A stretch of 64,000 nucleotides of DNA from Thermus filiformis (GCF_000771745.2 NZ_JPSL02000040.1:456001-520000), one strand, 5' to 3'. Positions 1-11,818 are shown, numbered from the stretch's first letter. Numbers and translations are program-made. Notes: generated from the letters alone by a model not told the origin.

Positions 1-493
1 CCTTTCCCCTTACTCCGCTGGCCTCCGCGTAGGCCAGGCCCATGGCGGCGAACTGGACCAGGAAGGAGGGGCGGCAGTCCGCGTTCGCCCCCCCGTCCAG
101 GAGAAAGGTCCGCCCCTTCTGGCTCGGGAACTCCACCAAGAGGGCGGGCCGCTCCACCCCCTTCACCCGGCCCAAGACGAAGAGGGCGGCGGCCATGGTG
201 GCCCCCGTGTGCCCCATGGAGACCACCGCCTCCACCTCGCCCCGCTTGAGGAGCTCCATGGCCACCATGATGGAGCTCTCCCGCCGCCTGCGCACCTCGG
301 TGGCGTGCTCGGTCATGGCGATGAAGTCCGGGGCGTGGTGAATGGGCAAAGCCCCCTGGACCAGGGGGCGGAGCCGGGCCTCGTCCCCCACCAGGAGGAC
401 GGGAACCCCCGCCTTGTGGGCCTGAAGCGCCCCTTCCACCGTGACCTGGGGGGCGTGGTCGCCCCCCATGGCGTCCAGGGCGATGGGCTTCAT
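1..493 (-). CDS. plsX: Phosphate acyltransferase PlsX (N-terminal part, cut by window edge)
   Basis: The protein makes acyl-phosphate from acyl-ACP, the first step of the PlsX/PlsY route to phosphatidic acid. The visible N-terminus starts [15 protein letters not shown], the hallmark opening of PlsX, and continues with the conserved [11 protein letters not shown] and LLDGGAN stretches. About 164 residues are present; the family is about 320-340, so the C-terminal half lies outside the window. The start ATG (491-493) overlaps the trxA stop as ATGA, so the two are translationally coupled. The assignment is firm. Confidence 0.95.
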   Translation of the reverse strand, partial: MKPIALDAMGGDHAPQVTVEGALQAHKAGVPVLLVGDEARLRPLVQGALPIHHAPDFIAMTEHATEVRRRRESSIMVAMELLKRGEVEAVVSMGHTGATMAAALFVLGRVKGVERPALLVEFPSQKGRTFLLDGGANADCRPSFLVQFAAMGLAYAEASGVRGK

Positions 494-822
494 GCCTTGG
501 CGGGCAGGTGCTTCTGGATGCGGGCCTCAAAGTCCCGCCTGGGCCTCGCCCCCACCAGGACCTCCACCGGCTCGCCGTTCTTGAAGAGGATGACCGTGGG
601 GATGCTCATCACCCGGTAGCGCATGGCGGTCTTGGGGTTCTCGTCCACGTCCAGCTTGGCCACCACGAGCTGGCCCGCGTAGTCCCGGGCCAGTTCCTCG
701 AGGATGGGGGCGATCATCCGGCAGGGGGCGCACCACTCGGCCCAGAAGTCCACCAGGACCAGGGGGTTGTCCCTGAGGGTCTGGTCAAAGGTCTGGTCGG
801 TCACCTCCACGGGCTTCGCCAT
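490..822 (-). CDS. trxA: Thioredoxin
   Basis: A 110-residue thioredoxin, the general cytoplasmic protein disulfide reductase. The active site is W-C31-A-P-C34; the family usually has WCGPC, so the Gly-to-Ala change is mildly unusual but known. The cis-Pro segment [11 protein letters not shown] follows, and length is normal. The ATG at 822 lies about 10 nt after a TAAAGT -10 box (read on the minus strand, 832-837), giving a very short leader. The stop overlaps the plsX start. What this thioredoxin specifically reduces cannot be read from the context. Confidence 0.96.
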   Translation of the reverse strand: MAKPVEVTDQTFDQTLRDNPLVLVDFWAEWCAPCRMIAPILEELARDYAGQLVVAKLDVDENPKTAMRYRVMSIPTVILFKNGEPVEVLVGARPRRDFEARIQKHLPAKA

Positions 823-888
823 AGCGGCCCCACTTTACCAGAAAAACCCCCCCGGGGCTATGGGGGGGTCACAATCGGGGGGAACACA

Positions 889-971
889 CCGAACGTTAAA
901 GGCCGAACGTCAAAAGCCGAACGCCGAACGGCATAGGAAAACCCTTGGCGTTCGGCGTTAAGCGTTCGGCC
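889..971. repeat. CGAACG short-repeat cluster with inverted copies
   Basis: Four direct copies of (C)CGAACG between 889 and 930 are followed by inverted copies (CGTTCGGC) near 948-956 and 962-970. They fill the gap between the trxA promoter and the end of the S1-domain gene. The opposite arms can pair as a long imperfect hairpin, so the cluster could end transcription of the S1 gene, but it has no T tract. Function is not known. Confidence 0.6.
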
Positions 972-976
972 CCTTC

Positions 977-1357
977 TTAACGCCGCTTCTTCCCGCCCTT
1001 GCCCTTCTTCCCTTTGTCGCCAAAGCCCCCTGAGCCCCGGAGGAAGCTCTTGAGCTTGTTCTCAAACTCCGGGGCCTGACGGGGAAGCCGCCTGGGCCTG
1101 GGGGGCTCGGGGTTCTCCGGGGGGGGGAGGAGTTCCTTGACCGAGAGGTCCAGCCGCCCCTTGGGGTCCCGGCCCAGGACCATGACCTGGATGATGTCCC
1201 CCTCGTTCAGGAAGTCCCGGACGTTCTTCACGTACTCGTGGGCGATCTGGGAGATGTGCACCAGACCCGTCTCCCCTCCCGGGAGCTCCACGAAGGCTCC
1301 AAAGTCCACCACCCGCGTGACGCGGCCCTCCACGATGTCTCCTGCTTGCACTCCCAC
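977..1357 (-). CDS. S1 RNA-binding domain protein (general stress protein 13 type)
   Basis: A 126-residue protein with one S1/OB-fold RNA-binding domain at about residues 4-75 (GDIVEGRVTRVVDFGAFVEL, then GLVHISQI and RLDLSVKEL). A proline-rich linker and a very basic Gly/Lys tail (KGKKGKGGKKRR) follow, and should help bind RNA. The family resembles YugI/GSP13 of Firmicutes, a ribosome-associated protein; that role is inferred. The GTG start has a GGGAG site 7 nt upstream. A TATAGT -10 box at 1396-1401 (minus strand) overlaps the folK stop, so the gene can be transcribed separately. Confidence 0.85.
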   Translation of the reverse strand: MGVQAGDIVEGRVTRVVDFGAFVELPGGETGLVHISQIAHEYVKNVRDFLNEGDIIQVMVLGRDPKGRLDLSVKELLPPPENPEPPRPRRLPRQAPEFENKLKSFLRGSGGFGDKGKKGKGGKKRR

Positions 1358-1396
1358 GCTCGTTCTCCCGCGCGAGACTGGCTCGCGATGCCCCCA

Positions 1397-1873
1397 CTAT
1401 AGCACACGCCGGACGCCCCGGGTGTCCAGGGCCTCGAGGAGCTCGGCGAAGGTCTTGCCCAAAAGGGGGTGGCGCGCCCCCGGGATGAGGTCGCAAAGGG
1501 GCACCAGGACGAAGGCCCGCTCGTGGAGCCGGGGGTGGGGCAGGACCAGCCGGGAAGTGGCGAGGACCCGGTCGCCGTAGAGGAGGAGGTCCAGGTCCAA
1601 GGTCCTGGGCCCCCACCGCTCCCTCCGCACCCGGCCCAAAGCCTTTTCCACTTCCAGAAGGGCGTCCAGGAGGTCCTCGGGGGGCAGGGCGGTCTCGAGC
1701 TCGGCCACCTGGTTCAGGTAAAGGGGCTGGGGCGGCCCCACGGGAAGGGTCTCGTACACGGGGGATAGGCGGAGGAGGCGGGTCCCGGGAAGCCGGGAGA
1801 GCCGGGCCAGCCCTTCTAGGAGGTAAAGGGCCCGGTCGCCGAGGTTGGAGCCCAGGGCCACGTACGCGCGCAC
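1397..1873 (-). CDS. folK: 6-hydroxymethyl-7,8-dihydropterin pyrophosphokinase
   Basis: FolK transfers pyrophosphate from ATP to 6-hydroxymethyl-dihydropterin in folate synthesis. The start region reads [12 protein letters not shown], and the family signature [16 protein letters not shown] carries the Asp pair that binds magnesium. Starting at GTG 1871-1873 gives 158 residues, the usual length; a second GTG one codon upstream is equally possible. The frame stays open further upstream, but that part overlaps the divergent lysJ and looks non-coding. No other folate gene is adjacent. Confidence 0.93.
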   Translation of the reverse strand: MRAYVALGSNLGDRALYLLEGLARLSRLPGTRLLRLSPVYETLPVGPPQPLYLNQVAELETALPPEDLLDALLEVEKALGRVRRERWGPRTLDLDLLLYGDRVLATSRLVLPHPRLHERAFVLVPLCDLIPGARHPLLGKTFAELLEALDTRGVRRVL

Positions 1874-1940
1874 CACCTTCCCAAGATACGCATTGACGCC
1901 CGCCCCCCTCCCCTCTACCCTGAAGGGGAAGGAGGGGAGC

Positions 1941-4167
<2,227 letters not shown>

Positions 4168-4168
<1 letters not shown>

Positions 4169-4210
4169 CCGGGGCCCCCATCCTGGCTTGGGCCAGGATG
4201 GGGTGGTATT
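4168..4210. repeat. Intergenic palindromic unit, ATCCTGGC stem (reverse orientation)
   Basis: One hairpin unit between the convergent lysK and AAA_4-type genes. The arms are ATCCTGGC and GCCAGGAT, with the constant flanks ACCGGGGCCCCC on one side and GGGGTGGTATT on the other. It begins on the last base of the lysK stop. Its position suggests a two-way terminator, though no T tract follows. Confidence 0.8.
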
Positions 4211-5756
4211 AGCAGGCCCGGTACCGCACCCCCCGCCCCCGGCCCGTCCGCTCCACCTTTCCCTCGGCCAAAAGCCGGCGCAGAAGCCGCAGGGCCCGGC
4301 CGGTGGAAAGGCCTAGCCGCTCCTCCAGCTCCCGCCGGGAGAGGGGGGCCTGGAGGAGGGCCAGGACCTCCTCCTCCACCCCTCCCGTCCGCAGGGCGTA
4401 CCCGCCCTCCTCCCGGAGGAGGAGGCCCATCTGGAGCATCCGCCTAAGGACCATCGAGGCCGCCTCCTCGGGAAGCTGCAGGGCCCGGGCCAGCTCGGTC
4501 AGGGAGGCCCGCCGCCTCCTCTTCAGGTAGCCCACCACCAAAAGGTGGTCCAGGCTGAAGGCCCCGTGCCGCTCCTGGGCCTCGGCCACCTGGCGGACGA
4601 AGGCCTCGTCCAGCTCGGGGTTGTAGAGGACGAGGGTCAGGGCGTCGGGGTAGGTGCGGTACTCCGGGGGCTCCTTCCCGTACTTGAGAAGGAGGCGGTA
4701 CATCTTGTCCACCCCGCTTCCCGCCCGCTCCACGTAGCCCAGGCGGTAGAGGGCCTCGGCCAGGCGGGGGTTGCGGCGCTTGGGGGGGTGGCGGAGGACG
4801 TTCTCCGGGGTGATCCCCTCGGGAAAGGCCCCGGGGTTGGAGACCTCCAGCCGGTCGGGGTAGTGGTGGACCTGGACGGCGTCCTTGCTCCGCCAGTCCC
4901 GGTGGGTGAGGGCGTTCAGAAGGGCCTCCCGGTAGACCTACTGGTCAAAGTCCCAGACCTCGAGGCGGAAGAGCCCCACCGTGAGGTAGCGGACCCGGTT
5001 CCGGGCCTGGATCAGGTCCTTGAGCCTTTCCAGAAGGGCGGGGATGGGCCTCAGGAGGTCCTCCCGGAAGGTGTACTCCTCCTCCTGGTGGAAGTAGTAG
5101 CTGACCTCGGCCTGGGGCAAAAGCCGCCTCAGGGCCAAGGGGGCGCCCGCCAGGAGGAGGCCGGCCACGGTGGGCCGCTCCACCCCCTCCGCCCGCTCCA
5201 GAAGGCCCAGGGCGAAGAGGAGCTCCAAATCGGGCAGGCCCGCCAAAGGGCTTCCCCGCTCCTCCAGGATGCGCCTAAGGCGCAGGACCTCCAAGGGGTC
5301 CAGGTCGGACAGACTGGCCTGGGGCAGGACCAAGGCGGTGAAGTCGGGCTCGGGGGCCGGGCTCCGGGAGGGGAGCTCCCGCAGGGTCCGGCCGTCCCAA
5401 AAGGGCACCCGGCCCGGCCCCAGGGCCACCGCCAGGGGGCTTTGGGGGACGTGGACCAAAAGGACCCTCTGGGGAAGCTCCACCGTCTCCACGAAGGGAA
5501 GGATGAGCCCCTCGGTGAGGGCGAAGAGGGCGTGGGTCACCTGGAGGGGCTGGATCTCCCCCGCCCCCAGGACCCGCCCCGAGGGGTCCACCCCCAGGAG
5601 GATGACCCCGCCCTGGTGGTTGGCCAGCCCGGCCGCGTACCGGGCCAGCTCCTCTGGGGAGAGGTCGGCGGGGAGGAAGATGGTGCGCTCGTCCTGCCCC
5701 TGGCCCAGGCGGGCCAGGACCTCCTCCTTGCGGTCGCCTCGGGAGCCCCACGTCAC
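4209..5756 (-). pseudogene. AlbA_2/AAA_4-type ATP-binding regulator, interrupted by an in-frame TAG
   Basis: Two open parts in the same frame, 5756-4941 and 4937-4209, are separated only by a TAG at 4938-4940. Joined, they make a 515-codon protein. The N-terminal part has an AlbA_2-like domain (DERTIFLPADLSPEEL, then GGVILLGVDPSG). Right after the stop comes VYREALLNALTHRDW, the most conserved ATPase motif of the family. Two winged-helix modules follow near the C-terminus (SLTELARALQL and RRELEERLGLSTGRAL). Either a real nonsense mutation (for example CAG or GAG to TAG) or a base-call error would explain it. The GTG at 5756 lies 7 nt after a TAAACT box, so it looks leaderless. The target of the regulator is unknown. 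Confidence 0.85.
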
Positions 5757-5824
5757 GGCGTTCAGTTTATCCCGGCCCCCCTTTGGAACGGAGGAGGGGG
5801 CGAAGGGTCGGCTAAAATAAGGGT

Positions 5825-6742
5825 GTGACGGCCAGGCAGCGGGCCCTCCTCCACCTTCTGGTGGAGCGGTACATCCAGACCCAAGCCCCGGTGCCCTCGG
5901 CCAGGCTGGCCGAGGCCCTGGGGCTTTCCCCCGCCCTGGCCCGGTACGAGCTCATCGCCTTGGAGGAGGAAGGGCTGGTGCAGAAGCCCCACGCCTCCGC
6001 GGGGCGGATCCCCACCCGGAAGGGGTACCAGCAGTACGCCCTCTCCCTCCTGCCCCCCAGCCCCCTCCCCCGGGAGACCGTGGCCCCACTGGCCCGGGCG
6101 ATGGAGGGCTCGAGGGAGCCCGAGCTCCTTCTGGTGAAGGTGGCCTCCCGGCTTTCCGGCTACCCCGCCCTGCTCCGGCTCCGTCCCCGCCGCGCCCCCC
6201 GGGTGTTGGAGGTCCACCTCTCCCACCTGGAAGGCCCCGCCGGGCGGGAGGTCCTGGCGGTGGCGGTCCTGGAGGGGGGGAGGGTGCGGGAGGTGCGGCT
6301 TCCCCTGGAGGTGCTGCCGGAGAGGCTGGCCCAGGCGGAGGCCCTCCTCCGCCGCTTCCGGCTGGAGGAGATGCCCGAGCCCCCCGCCGGGCTGGAGGAG
6401 CTCTTCGCCCGCCTCAAGCGGGCCCTTTCCCAGGAGGAGCGGCTCGAGTACCGGGAGGGGCTGGGCCTGGTCCTCTCCGAGCCCGAGGCGGAGGACCCGG
6501 CCTTCGTCAAGGAGGTGGTGGCCGCCTTTGAGGGGGAGAGCGAGGAGGTCCTGACCCCCCCGGGCCGGGTCAACCTGCGCATCGGGGAGCGGGCGGGGAT
6601 CTCCATGGTCCAGGCGGGGCTCATGGGGGGGGAGTACCTGGGGGAGCTCACCCTCCTGGGGCCCCTCAGAATGCGCTACCAGGAGGCTTTGGCCGTGGCG
6701 TACAGCCTGGGCCAGGTGTATACTCAGGTCTATGCGGGTTGA
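5825..6742 (+). CDS. hrcA: Heat-inducible transcription repressor HrcA
   Basis: A 305-residue homologue of HrcA, which represses chaperone operons by binding CIRCE elements. The N-terminal winged helix (residues 1-75) contains the typical wing HASAGRIPTRKGY. The C-terminal half has the conserved GPLRMRYQEALAVAY near its end. The GTG start follows a TAAAAT -10 box at 5813-5818, so the mRNA looks leaderless. No grpE/dnaK genes or CIRCE palindrome were noticed nearby; the gene is instead fused in an operon with moaDE (11-bp overlap). Confidence 0.9.
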   Translation: MTARQRALLHLLVERYIQTQAPVPSARLAEALGLSPALARYELIALEEEGLVQKPHASAGRIPTRKGYQQYALSLLPPSPLPRETVAPLARAMEGSREPELLLVKVASRLSGYPALLRLRPRRAPRVLEVHLSHLEGPAGREVLAVAVLEGGRVREVRLPLEVLPERLAQAEALLRRFRLEEMPEPPAGLEELFARLKRALSQEERLEYREGLGLVLSEPEAEDPAFVKEVVAAFEGESEEVLTPPGRVNLRIGERAGISMVQAGLMGGEYLGELTLLGPLRMRYQEALAVAYSLGQVYTQVYAG

Positions 6743-7409
6743 GGTCCGGCTTTTCGCCCTTTACCGGGAGCAGGCGGGACAGGACCGCCTGAGCCTCGCC
6801 CTCCCCGAGGGGGCGCGGGTGAAGGACCTGGCGGAGGCCCTGAAGCGCCGCTTCCCCGGCCTGGCCCTCGAGGGCGGGATGGCCGCGGTGAACCAGGACC
6901 TGGCGGGGCCGGACACCCCCCTCAAGGAGGGGGACGAGGTGGCCTTTCTGCCCCCGGTCTCGGGGGGGGAGGGGGAGGAGAACCTGGGCCTCACCCGGGA
7001 GCCCCTGGACCTGAAGGCCCTGGTGGACTGGGCCACCCGGCCCCAGTACGGGGCGGTGGTGAGCTTTCTGGGCACCACCCGGAGCCCGAACCGGGGGGCG
7101 GAGGTGGCCTTTTTAGAGTACGAGGCCTACGAGGAGATGGCCCTCAAGACCATGCGGGCCCTGGTCCAGGAGATGCGGGCCCGCTTCGCCATCGGCCGGG
7201 TGGCCCTGTGGCACCGGCTGGGCCGGGTGGAGCCCTCCGAGGCCTCCATCGCCATCGTGGTCTCGGCCCGGCACCGGAAGGAGGCCTTTTTGGCCGCGGA
7301 GTACGCCATAGACCGGGTCAAGCAGGTCCTGCCCGTCTGGAAGAAGGAGTACCGGCCGGACGGGAGCTTTTGGGTGGAGGGGTACGCCCCGGAGGGGTTC
7401 CGCCTTTGA
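6732..7409 (+). CDS. MoaD-MoaE fusion, molybdopterin synthase
   Basis: A 225-residue protein joining both molybdopterin synthase subunits, which insert sulfur into precursor Z. Residues 1-79 are a ubiquitin-like MoaD ending in PPVSGG (Gly78-Gly79); residues 80-225 are MoaE (GAVVSFLGTTR, EYEAYEEMA, LGRVEPSEASI, VWKKEY). MoaD needs a free C-terminal glycine to carry the thiocarboxylate, so the chain is expected to be cut after Gly79; this is inference. Fusions of this kind are known in Deinococcus-Thermus. The start overlaps hrcA by 11 bp. Confidence 0.93.
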   Translation: MRVEVRLFALYREQAGQDRLSLALPEGARVKDLAEALKRRFPGLALEGGMAAVNQDLAGPDTPLKEGDEVAFLPPVSGGEGEENLGLTREPLDLKALVDWATRPQYGAVVSFLGTTRSPNRGAEVAFLEYEAYEEMALKTMRALVQEMRARFAIGRVALWHRLGRVEPSEASIAIVVSARHRKEAFLAAEYAIDRVKQVLPVWKKEYRPDGSFWVEGYAPEGFRL

Positions 7410-7624
7410 CCCCCGCCGCCACCGCCCTGGTCCTCCTGGCCTTCTGGCTGGTCCCCGGGCTTCTGGGCCTTTTGGCGGGCACCGCCCTCTTCCTGAACCG
7501 GCCCCGGGTGGGCCTGGGCCTCCTCCTGGGCGGCCTCTTCTTCGGCCTTCTGGTCCGCCCCTTCCCCCTGGGGCTGGCCCTTTTTGGGGTGGGGTTTCTC
7601 TTGGGCTACCTTAGGAGGCGGTAG
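7406..7624 (+). CDS. Small membrane protein, unknown function
   Basis: A 72-residue, very hydrophobic protein with two probable membrane helices and an arginine-rich end (GYLRRR). The reading frame remains open upstream within moaE, but only the part after the MoaE stop looks like a real protein. The proposed TTG start (7406-7408) overlaps the moaDE stop as TTGA, and the stop abuts the rlmN ATG. I recognise no family. It is probably co-translated with its neighbours. Confidence 0.55.
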   Translation: MTPAATALVLLAFWLVPGLLGLLAGTALFLNRPRVGLGLLLGGLFFGLLVRPFPLGLALFGVGFLLGYLRRR

Positions 7625-8656
7625 ATGGAGTCTTTACTGGAGCTATTCCCCGAGGAGCTGCCCCTCGAGGGCTTCCGCAAGCGCCAGCTCGCCCACTGGA
7701 TCTGGGCGCGGGGGGCGCGGAGCTTCGCCGAGATGACCGACCTCCCCAAGGCCCTTAGGGCCTCTTTGGAGGAGCGGTACAGCCTGAGCGCCTTCCAGCT
7801 GGTGGAGGCCTACCCGAGCCAAGACGGGAGCGTGAAGTACCTCTTCACGCTCTGGGACGGGAAGAAGACCGAGGCCGTCTACATGCCCTACGAGAACCGC
7901 AAGACGGTCTGCCTCTCCAGCATGGTGGGCTGCCCGGCCGGGTGCACCTTCTGCGCCACCGGGGCCTTGGGCTTCGGCCGGAACCTGACCGCGGGGGAGA
8001 TCCTGGACCAGCTCAGGGCCATCGCCTACCACCAGGGGATAAGCCCCCGGGATATCCGGAACGTGGTCCTGATGGGGATGGGGGAGCCCCTCCTCAACCT
8101 GGACAACGTCCTGAAGGCGGCCCGCCTCATGCTCCACCCGGAGGGGCTGGCCTTAAGCCCCAGGCGGGTCACCCTCTCCACCGTGGGGATCCCCCGGGGG
8201 ATCCTGCGGCTCGCCGAGGAGGACCTGGGCCTGCGGCTCGCCCTCTCCCTCCACGCCCCGGACGACGAGACCCGGCGGAGGATCATCCCCACCGCCCACC
8301 GGTACCGGGTGGCGGAGATCATGGAGGCCGTCCGGGCCTACTACCAGACCACCCGGCGCCGGGTGACCTTTGAGTACACCCTCCTCAAGGGGATCAACGA
8401 CCACCCCTGGCAGGCCCGGGCCCTGGCGGGGCTTCTCAAGGGCATCTCCGCCCACGTGAACCTCATCCCCTTCAACCCCTGGGAAGGCTCCCCGGTGGAG
8501 GGGACGCCCAGAAAGGACATCCTGGCCTTCGCCGAGGAGCTGAAGCGCCTGGGGGTGCCCACCTCCATCCGCTTCAGCCGGGGCCGGGACGTGGGGGCGG
8601 CCTGCGGCCAGCTGGCCCTTAAGGCCCCACCCAGCCTGGTCCCGCCCCAGCTTTAG
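7625..8656 (+). CDS. rlmN: 23S rRNA (adenine-2503-C2)-methyltransferase
   Basis: A 343-residue radical-SAM methyltransferase that methylates A2503 of 23S rRNA (and A37 of some tRNAs). The FeS-binding CxxxCxxC motif is Cys103-PAG-Cys107-TF-Cys110. The RlmN-specific segments [18 protein letters not shown] and [10 protein letters not shown] are present, the last holding the cysteine of the ping-pong mechanism. Its ATG directly follows the stop of the small membrane protein. Its stop overlaps the convergent acyl-CoA dehydrogenase stop. Confidence 0.96.
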   Translation: MESLLELFPEELPLEGFRKRQLAHWIWARGARSFAEMTDLPKALRASLEERYSLSAFQLVEAYPSQDGSVKYLFTLWDGKKTEAVYMPYENRKTVCLSSMVGCPAGCTFCATGALGFGRNLTAGEILDQLRAIAYHQGISPRDIRNVVLMGMGEPLLNLDNVLKAARLMLHPEGLALSPRRVTLSTVGIPRGILRLAEEDLGLRLALSLHAPDDETRRRIIPTAHRYRVAEIMEAVRAYYQTTRRRVTFEYTLLKGINDHPWQARALAGLLKGISAHVNLIPFNPWEGSPVEGTPRKDILAFAEELKRLGVPTSIRFSRGRDVGAACGQLALKAPPSLVPPQL

Positions 8657-9813
8657 ACCTTCTCCAGGATCTTCCGGGCGATGACCAGCTTGAGGATCTC
8701 GCTCGTCCCCTCCCCGATGCGGGTGAGGCGGGCGTCCCGCCAGTAGCGCTCCACCGGGTAGTCGCGGATGTAGCCGTAGCCGCCCAGGATCTGGATGGCC
8801 TCATCGCAGGCCCGCACCGCCTTTTCGCTGGCGAAGAGCTTGGCCTGGGCGGCCTCGAGGGTAAAAGGCCTCCCCGCGTCCTTGAGCTCCGCCGCCTTCA
8901 GGTAAAGAAGCCGGGCGGCCTCCAGGTCCGTGGCCATCTCGGCCAGCTTGAAGGACACCCCCTCAAACTCCGCGATGGGCCGGCCGAACTGCTCCCGCTC
9001 CTTGGCGTAGCGGAGGGCGTAGTCCAAGGCCGCCCGCCCCAGGCCCACCGCCATGGCCGCGATCCCGATCCGCCCCCCGTCCAGGACCCTCAAGACGTCG
9101 TAAAACCCCTTCCCCCGCTCCCCCAAAAGGGCCTCCTGGGGGACGAAGAGGTCCTCCAGGACGAGCTGGGCGGTGTCCGAGCTCCTCAGGCCCAGCTTAT
9201 CCTCCTTCCGCCCCACCCTAAGCCCCCGCTCGGGCCGGAAGAAGACGAAGGCGGAAAGGCCCAGGTGCTTCTTCCCCTCCGGGGCCGGGTCGGTCCGGGC
9301 GTTCACCACGTACACCCCGGCCACGCTCCCCTGGGTGATGAACTGCTTGGTCCCGTTCAGAAGGAACCCCCCCGGGACCTCCTCCGCCCGGGTCCTCAGG
9401 GCCGCCGCGTCCGAGCCCGAGCCCGGCTCGGTCAGGCCCCAGGCCCCGAGGGCCTCCCCCGAGGCCAGCTTGGGCAGGAAGGTCTCCTTCTGCCGCTCGT
9501 TCCCCGCAAGGAGGATGTGCCCCGTGGCCAGGGAGTTGTGGCTCGCCACCGTGAGGGCCAAGGAGCCGTCCACGTAGGCGATCTCCTCCACCATGCGGGC
9601 GAAGAGCCGGGTGGAAAGCCCCGCCCCCCCGTAGGCCTCAGGCACCACCGCCCCGAAGACCCCGAACTCGGCGAGCTTGCGCACCAGGTCCCAGGGGAAA
9701 ACCCCCTTCTCGTCCCGCTCCGCCGCCTTAGGGGCCACCTCCGCCCGTAGGAACTCCCGCAGGGGACCCAGGACCGCCCGCTCCTCCTGGCTTTCCTCAA
9801 ACCAGAGCGCCAT
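8653..9813 (-). CDS. Acyl-CoA dehydrogenase
   Basis: A 386-residue FAD-dependent acyl-CoA dehydrogenase. Motifs include [25 protein letters not shown], the [10 protein letters not shown]-like [13 protein letters not shown], and [22 protein letters not shown] near the end. The expected catalytic Glu region is [22 protein letters not shown], typical of short- or medium-chain enzymes. I start at ATG 9811-9813, which lies 8 nt after TATATT on the minus strand; the extra upstream codons would precede the promoter. Substrate length cannot be told. It is transcribed alone. Confidence 0.93.
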   Translation of the reverse strand: MALWFEESQEERAVLGPLREFLRAEVAPKAAERDEKGVFPWDLVRKLAEFGVFGAVVPEAYGGAGLSTRLFARMVEEIAYVDGSLALTVASHNSLATGHILLAGNERQKETFLPKLASGEALGAWGLTEPGSGSDAAALRTRAEEVPGGFLLNGTKQFITQGSVAGVYVVNARTDPAPEGKKHLGLSAFVFFRPERGLRVGRKEDKLGLRSSDTAQLVLEDLFVPQEALLGERGKGFYDVLRVLDGGRIGIAAMAVGLGRAALDYALRYAKEREQFGRPIAEFEGVSFKLAEMATDLEAARLLYLKAAELKDAGRPFTLEAAQAKLFASEKAVRACDEAIQILGGYGYIRDYPVERYWRDARLTRIGEGTSEILKLVIARKILEKV

Positions 9814-9903
9814 GGGGGCAATATAACACATTGCCGCCCCAGGGAAAAAATCCGTTGCATCACAAACCCCCCGCGCCCCGCCCACCGGCGTAGAATGGGG
9901 GGC

Positions 9904-11079
9904 ATGCCGCCCTTGGCCATCCTCTTCCTCACCCTCTTCAACAGCATCCTGGGCCTCTCCATCCTCTTCCCCATCCTGGGGCCCCTGGCCCGGGAGCTGG
10001 GGCTTTCCGAGGTGCAGGTGGGCCTCTTCTCCACCGGCTACGCCCTGATGCAGTTCGTCTTCTCCCCCTACTGGGGCAGGCGGAGCGAGGGGGGGAGGAA
10101 GCCCGTTTTGCTCCTGGGCATCCTGGGCTTCGGCCTCTCCTTCGGGCTTTTCGGCCTCTTCGCCACCCTGGGGGAAAGGGGCCTCCTAAAGGGTTCCCTC
10201 CTCTTCCTTCTCCTCCTCCTGACCCGGCTTCTGGGAGGGGTCCTCTCCTCCGCCACCCTGCCCACCGCCCAGGCCTACGTGGCCGACCTCACGGGGCGGG
10301 AGAGCCGCACCGGGGGGATGGCCCTTTTGGGGGCGGCCTTCGGCCTCGGGGTGGTCTTCGGCCCCGCCCTGGGGGCCCTCCTCTCCCGGTACGGCCTTTT
10401 GGTGCCCGTCTACTTCTCCGCCGGCCTGGCCTTCTTGAACGCCCTCTTCGTCCTGCGCTTCCTCCCCGAGTCCCGCGCCCGAGGGGAGGGTCCGCCCCCC
10501 AGGCTCTCCCCCCTGGACCCCCGGTTCTTCCCCCTTCTGGCCCTGGGGTTCATCCTCTCCCTCTCCTCGGTGGCCCTGGAGCAGACGGTGGCCTTCTACT
10601 TCCAGGACCGGCTGGGCCTAAGCGCCACGGAAACGGCGCGCAAGGTGGGGCTGGCCCTGGTCTTCTATGGCCTGGCGGCGGTCCTGGTCCAGGGGGGGCT
10701 GGTGCGTAGGCTCAAGGTCCCGCCCAGGACCCTCTTCCTCCTGGGCCTCCCCGTGGCCCTTCTGGGCTATCTGGGCCTCCTCCTGGGGAGGGGCTACCTG
10801 GCCCTGACCCTGGGCCTGGTCCTCCAGGGGGCCGGGCAGGCCCTGGCCACCCCCGGGGTGACCGCGGCCCTCTCCTTAAGCGCCGGGGAGGGGGAGCAGG
10901 GCGGGGTGGCGGGGCTCAACTCCAGCGCCCAGGCCCTGGGCCGGATGCTGGGGCCGCTTCTGGGGACCGGCCTCTACCAGCTCAGCCCCAGCCTCCCCTA
11001 CCTGGCCAGCGCCCTCCTCACCCTCCTTGGCCTCCTCCTGGCCCTAAGGCTAAAAGAGCCCGGAAGGTCTCCAGGTTGA
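9904..11079 (+). CDS. MFS transporter (drug-efflux type)
   Basis: About 391 residues with twelve predicted membrane helices. The loop-2 motif is [15 protein letters not shown], close to the G-x-x-x-D-R-x-G-R-R/K pattern of the major facilitator superfamily. It most resembles TetA/MdtG-type multidrug exporters, but the substrate is unknown. An ATG also exists at 9895, yet it lies inside the likely -10 box TAGAAT (9891-9896); ATG 9904 is then the leaderless start. Its 3' end overlaps the convergent DUF72 gene by 62 bp. Confidence 0.85.
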   Translation: MPPLAILFLTLFNSILGLSILFPILGPLARELGLSEVQVGLFSTGYALMQFVFSPYWGRRSEGGRKPVLLLGILGFGLSFGLFGLFATLGERGLLKGSLLFLLLLLTRLLGGVLSSATLPTAQAYVADLTGRESRTGGMALLGAAFGLGVVFGPALGALLSRYGLLVPVYFSAGLAFLNALFVLRFLPESRARGEGPPPRLSPLDPRFFPLLALGFILSLSSVALEQTVAFYFQDRLGLSATETARKVGLALVFYGLAAVLVQGGLVRRLKVPPRTLFLLGLPVALLGYLGLLLGRGYLALTLGLVLQGAGQALATPGVTAALSLSAGEGEQGGVAGLNSSAQALGRMLGPLLGTGLYQLSPSLPYLASALLTLLGLLLALRLKEPGRSPG

Positions 11080-11812
11080 AGAGGGCGTGGCCCTTGGTGG
11101 TGTTGTTGAAGATGACCCAAGCCTCTTCCAGGTCCTCTGCGTGCGCCTTCAGGGCCTCGGCGAAGACCCGGAGCTCCTCCTCGCTGTAGCGGTAGTCGTG
11201 CCGCTCGGCGGCGGAGGTGGCCTCGTGCCAAGCTTTAGCGTTGCGGCCGGAAAGCCGGAGGTAGGCGGTGCTCGAGGTGGCCACGAACCGGAACGGGGGA
11301 AGGCCCGGAAGCCTCGGGTAGTCCGGGCAGACGAAGATCAAGCCCCGCTCCCGGAAGGCCCGGTAGACCTCCTCCCGGTGCCAGCTCGCGTGGCGGAACT
11401 CCACCGCGAGCCTCTCCCCCTCAAACCGGCCCGCAAGCTCCAGGAGGTAGCGGCGGTTCTCCGGGGTGCGGTGGAAGCTCTGGGGGAACTGGGCCAGGAA
11501 GGGGCCGAGAAGGCCCGCCTCCCGCAGGGGGCGGACCGCCCCCTTCAGGCGCTCGTAGGCCTCGGGCGGGGCGTTCCGATCGTGGGTCATGCTCCGGTGG
11601 AGCTTAAGGGCGAAGTGAAGGCGGCCCTCGCTCTTCTTCAGGAGGCCCAGGAAGGTCCTCTCTCCCGGGAGGGCGTAGAAGGTGGCGTTCACCTCGAGAG
11701 CATTCATCCGCTCCGCGTAGTAGCGGAGCCAGTCCTGGCGCCGGGGGCTAGGGTAGAGGAGGCCCACCCAGTCCTCGTAGGCGAACCCCCCCGTGCCCAG
11801 GAAAACCCGCAT
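11018..11812 (-). CDS. DUF72 family protein (YecE-like)
   Basis: A 264-residue TIM-barrel-like DUF72 protein of unknown biochemical function. Hallmarks are GTGGFAYEDWVGLLYP, EVNATFYALP, HRSMTHDR, VEFRHASW and a late [12 protein letters not shown]. The ATG at 11812 lies 6 nt after a TATACT box that is interleaved with the recF promoter on the other strand. The C-terminal 20 codons overlap the MFS gene on the opposite strand. Confidence 0.88.
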   Translation of the reverse strand: MRVFLGTGGFAYEDWVGLLYPSPRRQDWLRYYAERMNALEVNATFYALPGERTFLGLLKKSEGRLHFALKLHRSMTHDRNAPPEAYERLKGAVRPLREAGLLGPFLAQFPQSFHRTPENRRYLLELAGRFEGERLAVEFRHASWHREEVYRAFRERGLIFVCPDYPRLPGLPPFRFVATSSTAYLRLSGRNAKAWHEATSAAERHDYRYSEEELRVFAEALKAHAEDLEEAWVIFNNTTKGHALFNLETFRALLALGPGGGQGG

Positions 11813-11818
11813 GGACCC

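Noticed and set aside
1845-1940. Longer start for lysJ at 1845
   Set aside because: The extra 32 codons overlap the folK start and lack family similarity; GTG 1941 has a strong ribosome site.
5757-5824. CIRCE element for HrcA autoregulation
   Set aside because: No TTAGCACTC-type inverted repeat is visible in the hrcA upstream region.
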